From: Paractinoplanes deccanensis
Lineage (GTDB): Bacteria > Actinomycetota > Actinomycetes > Mycobacteriales > Micromonosporaceae
Direction of reading: 5' to 3'
DNA length: 34,824 nt
NCBI RefSeq assembly: GCF_016862115.1
Contig: NZ_BOMI01000211.1
Location: forward strand, 1-34,824
The notes beneath the pieces are model-generated. The model saw only the letters and a list, made by a program, of their open reading frames with translations, was not told the DNA's origin and ran no database searches. This document shows, piece after piece, positions 9,401-15,616 of the stretch. The position numbers and the translations under genes are program-made. Numbering within the stretch: the stretch's first letter is position 1; each line of letters begins with the position of its first letter.

Positions 9401-10359
9401 GCAAGGTGCTGGGGGAGGGGCGCGACCTCGAGGTCCTGCGCCGCAGCCTCGCGCCCAAGGTGCAGCAGACCATCTCCCGGGCGGCGGGCGACATCGAGCG
9501 CCGGGGCATCACCACCAACGACTTCGGGGTGCTGCCGCGCCGGGTGGCCCAGGTGCGCGGTGGCTACGAGGTCAACGTCTTCCCCGCGCTGGTCGACGAG
9601 GGCGACAGCGTCGCGATCAAGGTGTTCGAGACCGAGGCCGAGCAGCGTACGGCGATGACGGCCGGCACGCGCAAGCTGCTCCTGCTCACCCTCCCGCCGG
9701 CCGCGCGCTACCTCCAGGGGCGGCTGGACAACCGGGCGAAACTGGAGCTGTCGCGCGCCAACCCGTACCGATCAATTTCGGACTTGCTCGACGATTGCGC
9801 GGGCGCGGCGGTCGACCGGCTGGTGTCCGACGCGGGCGGGCCGGTCTGGTCCTCGGTCGAGTTCGCCTCACTGCGCGACACGGTGCGCCAGGACCTGGTC
9901 GACGCGGTCGCCAGCGTGGTGACCCAGGTGCAGGCGGTGCTCGGCACCGCCTACGACGTGGAACAGCGGCTGAAGTCCCTGCGCGACCCGGCGCTGCTGC
10001 CCGCGCTCGCGGACATCCGCCAGCAGCTCAAGGGGCTGGTGCACGCCGGGTTCGTGACCGAGACCGGCTGGAGGCAGCTGCACCACATGCCGCGCTACCT
10101 GCGGGGCATCGTCTACCGGCTGGACCGGCTGGGCAGCACCCTCGCCCGCGACCGGCAGCTGATGGCCCAGATCCACGAGATCGAGTCGGAGTACCGCGAG
10201 CTGCGGGCCGACCTGGGTGGCGCGGCGGTCGAGCAGCTCCGCGAGATCCGCTGGATGATCGAGGAACTGAGGATCAACTTCTTCGCCCAATCGTTGGGAA
10301 CCGCCTATCCGATTTCGGACAAAAGGATCTTCAAGGCGATGGACCAGCTCCCCGCGTAG
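6442..10359 (+). CDS. hrpA: ATP-dependent RNA helicase HrpA
   Basis: 1305 aa, close to the 1300 aa of E. coli HrpA. DEAH-box helicase core: Walker A GETGSGKTT at 101-109, DEAH at 198-201, SAT motif in ITSATIETARF and motif VI QRKGRCGR. The helicase-associated, OB-fold and long C-terminal DUF3418-type regions follow. HrpA is a cytoplasmic 3'-5' RNA helicase; in E. coli it acts in mRNA processing and the resolution of stalled ribosomes. The start is set by the short 43-nt gap after the aldo/keto reductase gene; no strong ribosome binding site is visible. Nothing unusual was seen in the motifs. Confidence 0.95.
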   Translation: MSITPAPPAVAELRSRIAELLPHDERRLTRRLEGTRKIKDEAARAAVLAEIASDAERAAARLSARLASVPPITYPESLPVSRRKDDIAEAIRDHQVVVVAGETGSGKTTQLPKICLELGRGVRGQIGHTQPRRIAARTVAERIAEEVGRPLGSTVGYKVRFTDQVSDDTMVKVMTDGILLAEIQNDRMLRRYDTLIIDEAHERSLNIDFILGYLRELLPKRPDLKLIITSATIETARFATHFADKAGKPAPVIEVSGRTYPVEVRYRPLVTVDAEDETEEPMDQVDGIAEAVDELSREGDGDILVFLSGEREIRDTADALGKRNLRNTEIVPLYGRLSAAEQHKVFERHSQRRVVLATNVAETSLTVPGIRYVIDPGTARISRYSNRLKVQRLPIEPVSQASANQRKGRCGRVADGICIRLYSEEDFLGRPEFTEPEILRTNLASVILQMTNLGLGDLAKFPFIDPPDRRNITDGVKLLEELGALDDRRLTPLGRQLAQLPVDPRLARMVIEADKQQCVAEVMVIAAALSIQDPRERPADKQQQADEKHARFTDKESDFFSYLNLWRYLRDKQQELSGNQFRRLCKSEFLNYLRVREWQDIYAQLRQVARTLGLTLAEDREEIAAGQHVHTALLSGLLSHIGLKDTDKREYLGARGAKFAIFPGSALFKKQPRWVMSAELVETSRLYARVNARIEPEWAEKLAPHLVKRSYSEPHWEKKQGAVMAYEKVTLYGLPIVPRRKVGYAKVDPVASRELFIRHALVEGDWETHHKFYADNAKLLAQIEEIENRARRRDIAVDDETVYALYDARIPADVVSARHFDAWWKKARRENPDLLTFTRELLVNAGRDGVDPNAYPDAWLANGVKLPLSYEFEPNSSADGVTVEVPLPLLNKLDPEDFGWSVPGFRKEVVIALIRALPKALRTNFVPVPDWAEAVLDRVPARRGPLPDAIGNELRRLTGTIVPRDAWRPDQVPDHLRVNFRVVDEHGKVLGEGRDLEVLRRSLAPKVQQTISRAAGDIERRGITTNDFGVLPRRVAQVRGGYEVNVFPALVDEGDSVAIKVFETEAEQRTAMTAGTRKLLLLTLPPAARYLQGRLDNRAKLELSRANPYRSISDLLDDCAGAAVDRLVSDAGGPVWSSVEFASLRDTVRQDLVDAVASVVTQVQAVLGTAYDVEQRLKSLRDPALLPALADIRQQLKGLVHAGFVTETGWRQLHHMPRYLRGIVYRLDRLGSTLARDRQLMAQIHEIESEYRELRADLGGAAVEQLREIRWMIEELRINFFAQSLGTAYPISDKRIFKAMDQLPA

Positions 10360-10434
10360 CAGGCGCGGAAGCGCTCGGGTGCCGTTCGGTTACCCCCCTG
10401 TCGCGGCGCCCGCCGAGGCCATAGGTTCTTCGCC

Positions 10435-10815
10435 ATGACGAACGAATTCCTCGCCTTCGCCCCGATTTCCGCTCTTGTCCCGACCTCGCCGGCCGCCGGC
10501 ACGCTCGACGAGATGATGGCTCGCGTGGGCGTCGACGGGATCGTCGCCGCGCTCGCCGACCCCGGCGTCCTCGCCCTCATCGACCAGCACGCGGCCGGGG
10601 TCCGCGACGCCCTGGCCGACGCGGACCGCGCCCCCGACGCGGACGGCCTCGCCGCCTACGCCCGCTCGATCGTCGCCGGTGCTCGCCGCATGGGCCGCAC
10701 CCTGCCGTCCGCGGGCGCGGCCCCCGCCGCCACGGCCGACTGGCTCGCCGCCGAGTGGCACGTGCTGCGCCTGGTGGCGGTCTGTCGGATCGCCCTGGAG
10801 AACGAGGTTCTCTGA
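10435..10815 (+). CDS. Small protein of unknown function, DUF6401-like
   Basis: 126 aa, soluble, Ala-rich and mostly helical, no signal peptide or membrane segment. The block LIDQHAAGVRDAL, the AYAR segment and a C-terminal W-x(7)-RLVAVCRIA resemble small actinobacterial proteins annotated as DUF6401 (sometimes named in connection with natural-product biosynthesis); this is a resemblance from memory, not a tested match. The start at 10435 has only a weak ribosome binding site. A TAGGTT box 10-15 nt before the ATG would be compatible with a leaderless mRNA. It stands alone, followed by a strong terminator. Confidence 0.7.
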   Translation: MTNEFLAFAPISALVPTSPAAGTLDEMMARVGVDGIVAALADPGVLALIDQHAAGVRDALADADRAPDADGLAAYARSIVAGARRMGRTLPSAGAAPAATADWLAAEWHVLRLVAVCRIALENEVL

Positions 10816-10828
10816 GGCTCCGTTGCTT

Positions 10829-10861
10829 CGAAGCCCGGCCGCTGCCAGCGGCCGGGCTTCG
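10829..10861 (+). terminator. Strong hairpin terminator
   Basis: A 15-bp perfect stem (10829-10843 with 10847-10861; arm CGAAGCCCGGCCGCT) closes a GCC loop, 13 nt after the stop of the DUF6401-like gene. Only a short CCTTTC follows. Confidence 0.85.
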
Positions 10862-11014
10862 CCTTTCGGGGCCTGTGACGTGGCTTGCCGTAACCGGGGC
10901 GGCCAGGCGCGAGTCCCCCGGACGAGCTTGATCCATCGCCCGGACGGGCTCGCCCATCCGGGCGGGGGAATCGCGCCGAAACGCCGAATACGGTACTTTG
11001 CCGTTTTGCTGCCT

Positions 11015-11032
11015 ATACGTGAAGTTATACGT
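11015..11032 (+). promoter_or_regulatory. ATACGT direct repeat abutting the LamG gene start
   Basis: ATACGT occurs at 11015-11020 and again at 11027-11032, separated by GAAGTT and ending directly at the ATG (11033). It is an AT-rich island in a GC-rich region. It could be a -10 region of a leaderless promoter or a regulator site. Between the terminator at 10861 and here I see only a 7-bp inverted repeat (10938-10944/10957-10963) and no gene. Confidence 0.3.
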
Positions 11033-12115
11033 ATGAAAATGGCTCTCGCCCTTGTCGCGCTCGCCGGCCTCGCGGTGCCGGCGCCCGCACTGGCCGCCTC
11101 CGCGGTCCCCGCTGAGGCTCCGGCTCCCGGGGCGTCCACCCCGCCGGCCATCCTTCCCACCGCCCCTGTCGCCGTGCGCCCCGGCGGCGCCCCCGTCGCG
11201 ACGGCCGCTCCGACGACCGCCGTCGCTCCCGCCGCGGGCCGCTCCGGTGTCTTGCCGCCCGCCGTCGCCGCCCCGGCCGCCGCGCCCGCCGCCGCTCAAG
11301 CCGTCGCCGCCGCTGCTGCCGCCGGGCCTGCTGCTGCCGGGCCTGCTGCTGCCGGGCCTGCTGCTGCCGGGCCTGCTGCTGCCGGGCCTGCTGCTGCCGG
11401 GCCTGCTGCCGCCGGGCCTGCTGCTGCCCGACCCGCTGCTGTTCGGCCCGCTGCCGCTGCGGCGGCGCCCGCGCTTGTCGCGCGCTACACCTTTGACGCC
11501 GGTGCGGTGAACGGGCGGGTCGCCGACACCTCCGGCCGCGGGCCCGCGCTGACCGTGCGCTCCGTCGACCAGGGCGTCATCCGCTTCGACGCCGGCACGC
11601 CCTCGGGGCGCTACCTGACCTTTCCGGCGGCCTGCTCCGGCACCGCCGCCACGTGCCCGCGCGGCCTGCTCGAGGCGCCCGACGACGCCGATCTCAACCC
11701 GGGCACCCGGATGTTCCGCTGGTCGGCCCGCATCCAGCTGACCAAGGCGCAGATCACCGGCTCCGCCAACATCATGCAGAAGGGCGTGGCGACCACCGCC
11801 AGCCAGTGGAAGATGCAGGTGGGCCGCACCAACGGCAAGGCGCAGTGCGTCGTCGTCGGCACCGGCTCCGCCACCGCCTACGTGGCCCGCTCCGCCGCCT
11901 CGGTGGCCGACGGCCAGTGGCACAAGGTCCTCTGCCAGCGCAACGGCTCCACGCTGTCCGTCTATGTCGACAACGTGGTGCGCGGCCAGACGACCATCCC
12001 GGCCACCCTCAACATCAGCAACCCGCTGCCGCTGCGCATCGGCGGCCCCAACTTCAACACCAAGACCGACATGTACCACGGCCGTCTCGACGACGTGTAC
12101 GCCGAGCTCGGCTGA
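11033..12115 (+). CDS. Secreted LamG (concanavalin A-like) domain protein with Ala/Pro repeat linker
   Basis: 360 aa. A signal peptide covers about residues 1-22 (MKMALALVAL core, ALA-A cleavage). Residues 23-145 are an extremely Ala/Pro-rich linker that includes seven GPAAA units then RPAAV and RPAAA. Residues about 147-360 are a LamG/jellyroll domain: LVARYTFDAG, VADTSGRG, DGQWHKVLC and LRIGG blocks, the standard order for LamG_3-type domains. It is probably exported and binds a carbohydrate or another extracellular ligand; no catalytic domain is attached. Two ATGs (11033, 11039) could serve; the first is used here. The window shows no functional partner gene. Confidence 0.85.
   Translation: MKMALALVALAGLAVPAPALAASAVPAEAPAPGASTPPAILPTAPVAVRPGGAPVATAAPTTAVAPAAGRSGVLPPAVAAPAAAPAAAQAVAAAAAAGPAAAGPAAAGPAAAGPAAAGPAAAGPAAAGPAAARPAAVRPAAAAAAPALVARYTFDAGAVNGRVADTSGRGPALTVRSVDQGVIRFDAGTPSGRYLTFPAACSGTAATCPRGLLEAPDDADLNPGTRMFRWSARIQLTKAQITGSANIMQKGVATTASQWKMQVGRTNGKAQCVVVGTGSATAYVARSAASVADGQWHKVLCQRNGSTLSVYVDNVVRGQTTIPATLNISNPLPLRIGGPNFNTKTDMYHGRLDDVYAELG
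11324..11428 (+). repeat. 15-bp tandem repeat, seven units, coding for (GPAAA)n
   Basis: The unit GGGCCTGCTGCTGCC starts at 11324, 11339, 11354, 11369, 11384, 11399 and 11414. All are identical except one T-to-C in the sixth. Two degenerate units follow (to about 11458). The period is a multiple of three, so copy-number change would alter linker length without a frameshift. Confidence 0.92.
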
Positions 12116-12126
12116 GCCGCGCGCCC

Positions 12127-12159
12127 ACGGGCCGGGCGGCACGGCGCCGCCCGGCCCGT
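12127..12159. terminator. Bidirectional terminator between convergent genes
   Basis: ACGGGCCGGGCGGC (12127-12140) pairs perfectly with 12146-12159 around a 5-nt loop. It fills the 48-nt gap between the LamG stop (12115) and the stop of the leftward SRPBCC gene (12164), so it can serve both. Confidence 0.8.
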
Positions 12160-12163
12160 ACCG

Positions 12164-12637
12164 TCAGATCACGCCCTTGGTGAGCAGGGCGTCCAGCTTG
12201 GCGTAGCCCTCGTTGACGCCGACCTCCATGCCGCTTTTGAGCCACGCGTCGCGGCCCGCGAAGCTGTCGACGAGCGACTGCGCGTGCAGGCGGGTGCGGC
12301 CGTCGCCGAGGTCCTCGAAGATCAGCGTCTCCAGGGCCACCCCGTCGGGCTCGCCCTCGTACGAGAAGGTCTGCACGATCCGGTCCGGCCGCACCTCGTG
12401 GAAGCAGCCGCGGAACCGGTACTCGTCGGTGCCCCGGGAGGCGACGTACCGCCAGGAGCCGCCGTTCCGCGCGTCCCAGTGGTCGATGTGCACCGTCATG
12501 GCCTCGGGCCCGACCCACTGCGCGAACAGCTCGGGATCGGTGTGCGCCCGGTAGAGCTGCTCCGGGGTGGCCGCGAAGTCGCGGGTGATCCGGACGATGG
12601 GCAGGTCCTTGTCGGCTTCGATCCGTGCCTCGTTCAT
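12164..12637 (-). CDS. SRPBCC/AHSA1-family protein
   Basis: 157 aa. IVRITRDFAATPEQLYRAHTDPELFAQWVGP is the typical opening of AHSA1-like (activator of Hsp90 ATPase homologue) START-fold proteins, followed by GGSWRYV, EVRPDRIVQTFSYEG and a C-terminal GMEVGVNEGYAKLD helix. These proteins have a deep hydrophobic pocket for small lipophilic ligands and are often encoded with an ArsR repressor, as here; the ligand is unknown. The ATG at 12637 overlaps the repressor stop in an ATGA junction, so translation is probably coupled. The same start is supported by the conserved N-terminus. Confidence 0.88.
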   Translation of the reverse strand: MNEARIEADKDLPIVRITRDFAATPEQLYRAHTDPELFAQWVGPEAMTVHIDHWDARNGGSWRYVASRGTDEYRFRGCFHEVRPDRIVQTFSYEGEPDGVALETLIFEDLGDGRTRLHAQSLVDSFAGRDAWLKSGMEVGVNEGYAKLDALLTKGVI

Positions 12638-12999
12638 CTCTGGTGCCCCTTCCGCTCCTGGTCTCTCGCCTCGTCCTTGTCTCTCATCGCCGCCAGCACC
12701 GCGTCGAGGCGCTGGTAGCGCGCCTCGGCCCGGCGGCGGTACTGCTCGATCCAGCCACCGACTGCGTCGAAGACATCGAGCTCCAGCCGCACGGACCGCG
12801 GCTGCGGCCCCGGCGGACGGCTCACCAGCCCGGCCTCCTCGAGCACCTTGAGGTGCTTGTAGACCGCCTGGAGCGACATCGTGTACGGCTCCGCGAGCTG
12901 ATTGACCGTCGCGTCGCCGCCCGCCAGCCGAGCCACCATGTCCCGCCGGGTGGGGTCGGCCAGCGCGGCGAAAACCCGCGAGAGCCCGTCCGCCGTCAT
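12634..12999 (-). CDS. ArsR-family winged-helix repressor
   Basis: 121 aa. ALADPTRRDMVARLAGGDATVNQLAEPYTMSLQAVYKHLKVLEEAGLV is a clear ArsR-type winged helix-turn-helix (about residues 10-60). The metal-binding ELCVCDL motif of true arsenic/zinc sensors is absent, so it belongs to the metal-independent subgroup paired with SRPBCC proteins. The C-terminus is a charged helix. It heads a two-gene leftward operon, and a palindrome 10 nt upstream of its ATG fits autorepression. I infer that the ligand may reach it through, or be handled by, the SRPBCC partner. Confidence 0.9.
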   Translation of the reverse strand: MTADGLSRVFAALADPTRRDMVARLAGGDATVNQLAEPYTMSLQAVYKHLKVLEEAGLVSRPPGPQPRSVRLELDVFDAVGGWIEQYRRRAEARYQRLDAVLAAMRDKDEARDQERKGHQR

Positions 13000-13008
13000 G
13001 CTCGCCCA

Positions 13009-13076
13009 CTTTCAACTCATCGGTTGAAAGTAACCGTAGACCGTGTCGGTGCGCGAGTCAACCATCAGGTTGAAAG
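13009..13076 (-). promoter_or_regulatory. arsR promoter with two operator palindromes
   Basis: On the minus strand TTGACT (plus 13056-13061) and TACGGT (13033-13038) are separated by exactly 17 nt. Site 1 (13009-13030) is CTTTCAAC, 6 nt, GTTGAAAG, a perfect palindrome lying just past the -10 box. Site 2 (13059-13076) has CAACC, 4 nt, GGTTG followed by AAAG, overlapping the -35 box. Both share the half-site GGTTGAAAG or close to it. The layout fits repression of the ArsR-SRPBCC operon. Confidence 0.75.
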
Positions 13077-13083
13077 TGCAGGT

Positions 13084-13725
13084 TCAGGGGGTGGGCCGCA
13101 GCCCGTCCAGCACAATGGTCAGCAGACGGGACGCCCTCGCCTCGTGCTCGTGCGGGTGGGCCACGGTGAAGATGCCGATCAGGCTCGCGGCGATGTCCTC
13201 GGCGGTGACGTCGGCGCGGAGCTCGCCCGTCGCCCGGCCGGCGCCGAGGATCTCGTCGATGGCCGCGAACAGCTCGGCCTGCGTCCGGGAGTGGGCGATC
13301 TCGCCAGATTCGATCATGGCGAGCAGGGTGTCCAGCATGCCGTTCTTGGTGGCGATCCAGTCGCCGAACAGCTCCGCCCAGCGTCGTAGCGCGGCGCGCG
13401 GCGGCAGCTCGTCGAGCAGGTCGCGGGCGCCGTCGGTGAGCCGCGTGACTTGGTCGCGATAGACGGCGTCGACCAATGCCTCGCGGGTGGGGAAGTGCCG
13501 GTAGAGCGTGGCGATGCCGACCCCGGCCTCCTGGGCGATCGCCCGCATCGACGGCTCGGCGCCGGCCGACGCGAAGAGGCGGGTCGCCACGGCCAGCAAC
13601 TGGTCGCGGTTGCGGGCCGCGTCCGACCGCGGCCTCCGGCTGTCTGCTTCCCTCGGCGCCAGGTGAAACGGAGCATATTCCGTTTCCGGTGCTCGACGCT
13701 CTGCCGGGAGGAAGCACGTGAGCAT
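13084..13725 (-). CDS. TetR/AcrR-family repressor
   Basis: Up to 213 aa. The helix-turn-helix is clear: RNRDQLLAVATRLFASAG, then MRAIAQEAGVGIATLYRHFPTREALVDAVY, followed by an all-helical ligand domain ending at DGLRPTP. It is divergent from the oxidoreductase gene and probably represses it. The start is uncertain: the only ATG in frame upstream of the domain (13725) overlaps the start of the divergent gene by 8 nt, has no ribosome binding site and would put the operator-like palindrome 13665-13686 inside the coding sequence. A non-canonical CTG at 13662 would place the palindrome upstream. No ATG, GTG or TTG lies between these two. Confidence 0.83.
   Translation of the reverse strand: MLTCFLPAERRAPETEYAPFHLAPREADSRRPRSDAARNRDQLLAVATRLFASAGAEPSMRAIAQEAGVGIATLYRHFPTREALVDAVYRDQVTRLTDGARDLLDELPPRAALRRWAELFGDWIATKNGMLDTLLAMIESGEIAHSRTQAELFAAIDEILGAGRATGELRADVTAEDIAASLIGIFTVAHPHEHEARASRLLTIVLDGLRPTP
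13665..13686. promoter_or_regulatory. TetR-type operator palindrome
   Basis: GAAACGGA (13665-13672) and TCCGTTTC (13679-13686) are perfect inverted arms around GCATAT, an AT-rich centre in a GC-rich context. It lies 31 nt upstream of the oxidoreductase GTG and at the 5' end of the tetR frame. Position and symmetry fit an operator shared by the divergent pair. Confidence 0.65.
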
Positions 13726-14668
13726 GCAAGCGGTAGCCCTGAGCCGGGCGGTCCAGTTCGTCGAGTCGTTCGGCGGCCCCGAGATGCTGACCGTCCGCGA
13801 GTTGCCCGTACCGCGGGCCGGAGCGGGGCAGGTCCGGGTGCGAGTCACCGCCGCCGGCCTGAACCCCATGGACTGGTTCATGACCTCCGGCGCCGCCACC
13901 GCCGCGCGGTTCGGCCTGCACCTGCCGTGCGGATTCGGCACCGACTACGCCGGAGTCGTGGACCAGGTCGGCGAGGGCGTGACCGAGTTCGCGGCGGGCG
14001 ACCGGGTGTTCGGCGGCGCGATGTCCCGCGCGGTCGCCGACCACGTGCTCATCGACGTGGCCGGAACCATCGCGCGGGGCGGCGAGGCGCACCGTACCCC
14101 CGACGGCGTTGACGACCGCACCGCCGCCACCCTGACGATCGCGGGCCGCACGGCCGCCGCCGCCCTCGCCGTGGTCGACCCCGGCCCGGGCGACACGCTG
14201 CTCATCGGCGGGGCTGGAGGCGGGGTCGGCGTGTTCGCCGTCCAACTCGCCCGCCTGGCTGGCGCGCGCGTGATCGGCACCGGATCGGCGTCGTCGGCTG
14301 ACGCCCTGAGCGCCCTCGGGGCCGAGCCGGTCACCTACGGCGAAGGCCTCGTCGACCGGGTCCGCGCCCTGGCTCCCGGCGGCGTCACCGCGGCCATCGA
14401 CCTGCACGCCACAGACACGGCACAGGCGGCACGAGAACTGGGCGTCCCCGACAAGCGCATCACCACCATAGCCGCCCAGATCGACGGCATCACCCCGGCC
14501 AACGGCGCCGACGCCGCCCCCGGCGCCATCGAGGAGATCGCCGACCTGATCGCCGTGGGCCGGCTCCGAGTGCCAGTCGCGGCAACCTTCCCCGTCGCAC
14601 AGATCCGCGCCGCGGTCGATCTACAGGCAGGCCGGCACGTGCACGGCAAGGTCGTCATCGACCTCTGA
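13718..14668 (+). CDS. NADP-dependent oxidoreductase, MDR/quinone oxidoreductase type
   Basis: 316 aa. Medium-chain dehydrogenase/reductase without structural zinc ligands. An N-terminal GroES-like fold (LNPMDWF, GTDYAGVVDQVGEGVTEFAAGDRVFG) is followed by a Rossmann domain with GGAGGGVGVFAVQLA and a C-terminal HGKVVIDL strand. It likely reduces a quinone or an enone using NADPH. GTG 13718 was preferred to ATG 13724 because GGAGGA lies 5 nt before it. It is divergent from a TetR gene with a palindrome in between, suggesting induction by the substrate or a related compound. Its last ~45 bp and the following sequence recur as degenerate tandem copies downstream. Confidence 0.9.
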   Translation: MSMQAVALSRAVQFVESFGGPEMLTVRELPVPRAGAGQVRVRVTAAGLNPMDWFMTSGAATAARFGLHLPCGFGTDYAGVVDQVGEGVTEFAAGDRVFGGAMSRAVADHVLIDVAGTIARGGEAHRTPDGVDDRTAATLTIAGRTAAAALAVVDPGPGDTLLIGGAGGGVGVFAVQLARLAGARVIGTGSASSADALSALGAEPVTYGEGLVDRVRALAPGGVTAAIDLHATDTAQAARELGVPDKRITTIAAQIDGITPANGADAAPGAIEEIADLIAVGRLRVPVAATFPVAQIRAAVDLQAGRHVHGKVVIDL

Positions 14669-14946
14669 GCGGTAATTCCTCGGTCTTCTCGGCGCTGTCC
14701 GCCGACCCTCGGCCGCCGAGACGCCCCGCAGGCTGTTCGGCGCGTGCCGGCAGGTTCGTCTGTGCGTGGTTATCCGGTCTTTCGGCGGTGTCCGCTGACC
14801 TGGGCGGTCGGGAGGCGCCATCCAGGCGGGTCGGCGCGTGCATGGCAGGTTGTCATCGACATTGGTGCGTGGTTTTCCGGTCTTCTCGGCGCTGTCCGCC
14901 GACCTGGGCGGGCGGGAGGGAGGCGCCACCCAGGCGGGCCGGCACC
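14624..14946 (+). repeat. Degenerate tandem copies of the oxidoreductase 3' end
   Basis: Units begin with CAGGC at 14624 (inside the gene), 14729, 14823 and 14931 (partial), at intervals of 105, 94 and 108 bp. The unit at 14823 keeps CGTGCATGGC, TGTCATCGAC and CGGTCTTCTCGGCGCTGTCC, matching the gene tail (CGTGCACGGC, CGTCATCGAC) and the flank after its stop. The second unit is more decayed. Frameshifts and losses mean no copy codes. The 456 nt between 14668 and 15125 otherwise hold only a terminator and no gene I can support. Confidence 0.75.
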
Positions 14947-15019
14947 CGCCCCGGGCGTGTGGTTGCGCCGCGCGAGATGGCCTGGCACCCACCGTGGGCA
15001 TGCGGGCTGTGCGGCGCGA

Positions 15020-15053
15020 AACGGCCCGGCACCCCGTCGGGTGCCGGGCCGTT
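15020..15053. terminator. Strong hairpin terminator, probably bidirectional
   Basis: AACGGCCCGGCACCC (15020-15034) pairs perfectly with 15039-15053, a 15-bp stem with a 4-nt loop. On the minus strand it lies about 70 nt after the stop of the small gene at 15125, and T residues close the stem on both sides. It would also stop read-through from the oxidoreductase. Confidence 0.8.
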
Positions 15054-15124
15054 CGCCGACTGCTGCTCGGCTCGCCGGAGTCGTGAGTGCTTCCGGGAGG
15101 CGGCGCTGCCGGGGGAGGGGTGGC

Positions 15125-15382
15125 TCAGCTGCGCCGGAAGGCGTAGGAGCGCCCGGACCCCGCGCCGGCGGCCCGGCCGGAGCGCGAGCGGCCGGAGCGT
15201 TCCCGGGCCTCCTGGCGCGAGTCGCGGGCGCCGTGGTGCTCGGAGCCCTTGGCGGTGTCGCGACGACTGGCGGCCGCGCCCGCCGACGGCCCGAAGAGCC
15301 CGGCGGTCAGGTCACGCTCGGCGAGGTCGTCGAGATCGATGTGCACGGTGAAGGGTGAGCCGCTGGAAGGTTGGGCAGGCAT
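15125..15382 (-). CDS. Small hydrophilic protein of unknown function
   Basis: 85 aa, not recognised. The N-terminal third (SPFTVHIDLDDLAERDLTAGLFG) is ordered and acidic. The rest is Ser/Arg/Gly/Ala-rich and probably disordered, very basic towards the C-terminus (RERSGRSRSGRAAG). ATG 15382 has an excellent ribosome binding site, GGAGG 5 nt upstream, which is the main reason for the call. A hairpin (15399-15421) sits just upstream in the leader and a strong terminator follows. The acidic-then-basic layout suggests a nucleic-acid or partner-binding small protein, but that is a guess. Confidence 0.6.
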   Translation of the reverse strand: MPAQPSSGSPFTVHIDLDDLAERDLTAGLFGPSAGAAASRRDTAKGSEHHGARDSRQEARERSGRSRSGRAAGAGSGRSYAFRRS

Positions 15383-15398
15383 AGGGGCCTCCTCGGTG

Positions 15399-15421
15399 GC
15401 CCGGCGCGCTGGGCGCCGGGC
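15399..15421 (-). promoter_or_regulatory. Leader hairpin upstream of the 85-aa gene
   Basis: GCCCGGCGC (15399-15407) pairs perfectly with GCGCCGGGC (15413-15421) around a 5-nt loop, starting 17 nt before the ATG and just outside the GGAGG. It may influence initiation or mRNA stability. Confidence 0.35.
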
Positions 15422-15616
15422 CGGGCAGTGCGAAACCGTGGGACGAGAGGGTGAACGCGCTCCGGGTGTCGGCGCTGAGGCGTCTCCACGGCGGACAACC
15501 CACCGGAACACCCGGAACCGAGCACGATCAACGGCATGTGCCCACCATCGACGGCGCCGGGCCCGGAAGCGGGCGACGGGCGGCCGGAAGGGGCTGGCCG
15601 GAGGAGGCATCAGATC

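Noticed and set aside
10435..10815. Natural-product gene cluster suggested by the DUF6401-like protein
   Set aside because: No biosynthetic enzymes are nearby; the neighbours are housekeeping or unrelated.
11052..11510. Frame with GLLLP repeats within the LamG gene
   Set aside because: It is the 15-bp repeat read in another frame; the signal peptide and LamG domain support the chosen frame.
14621..15001. Leftward frame of 126 codons with repeated Pro/Arg/Ala segments
   Set aside because: Its internal repetition comes from the decayed tandem copies; no ribosome binding site and no conserved pattern.
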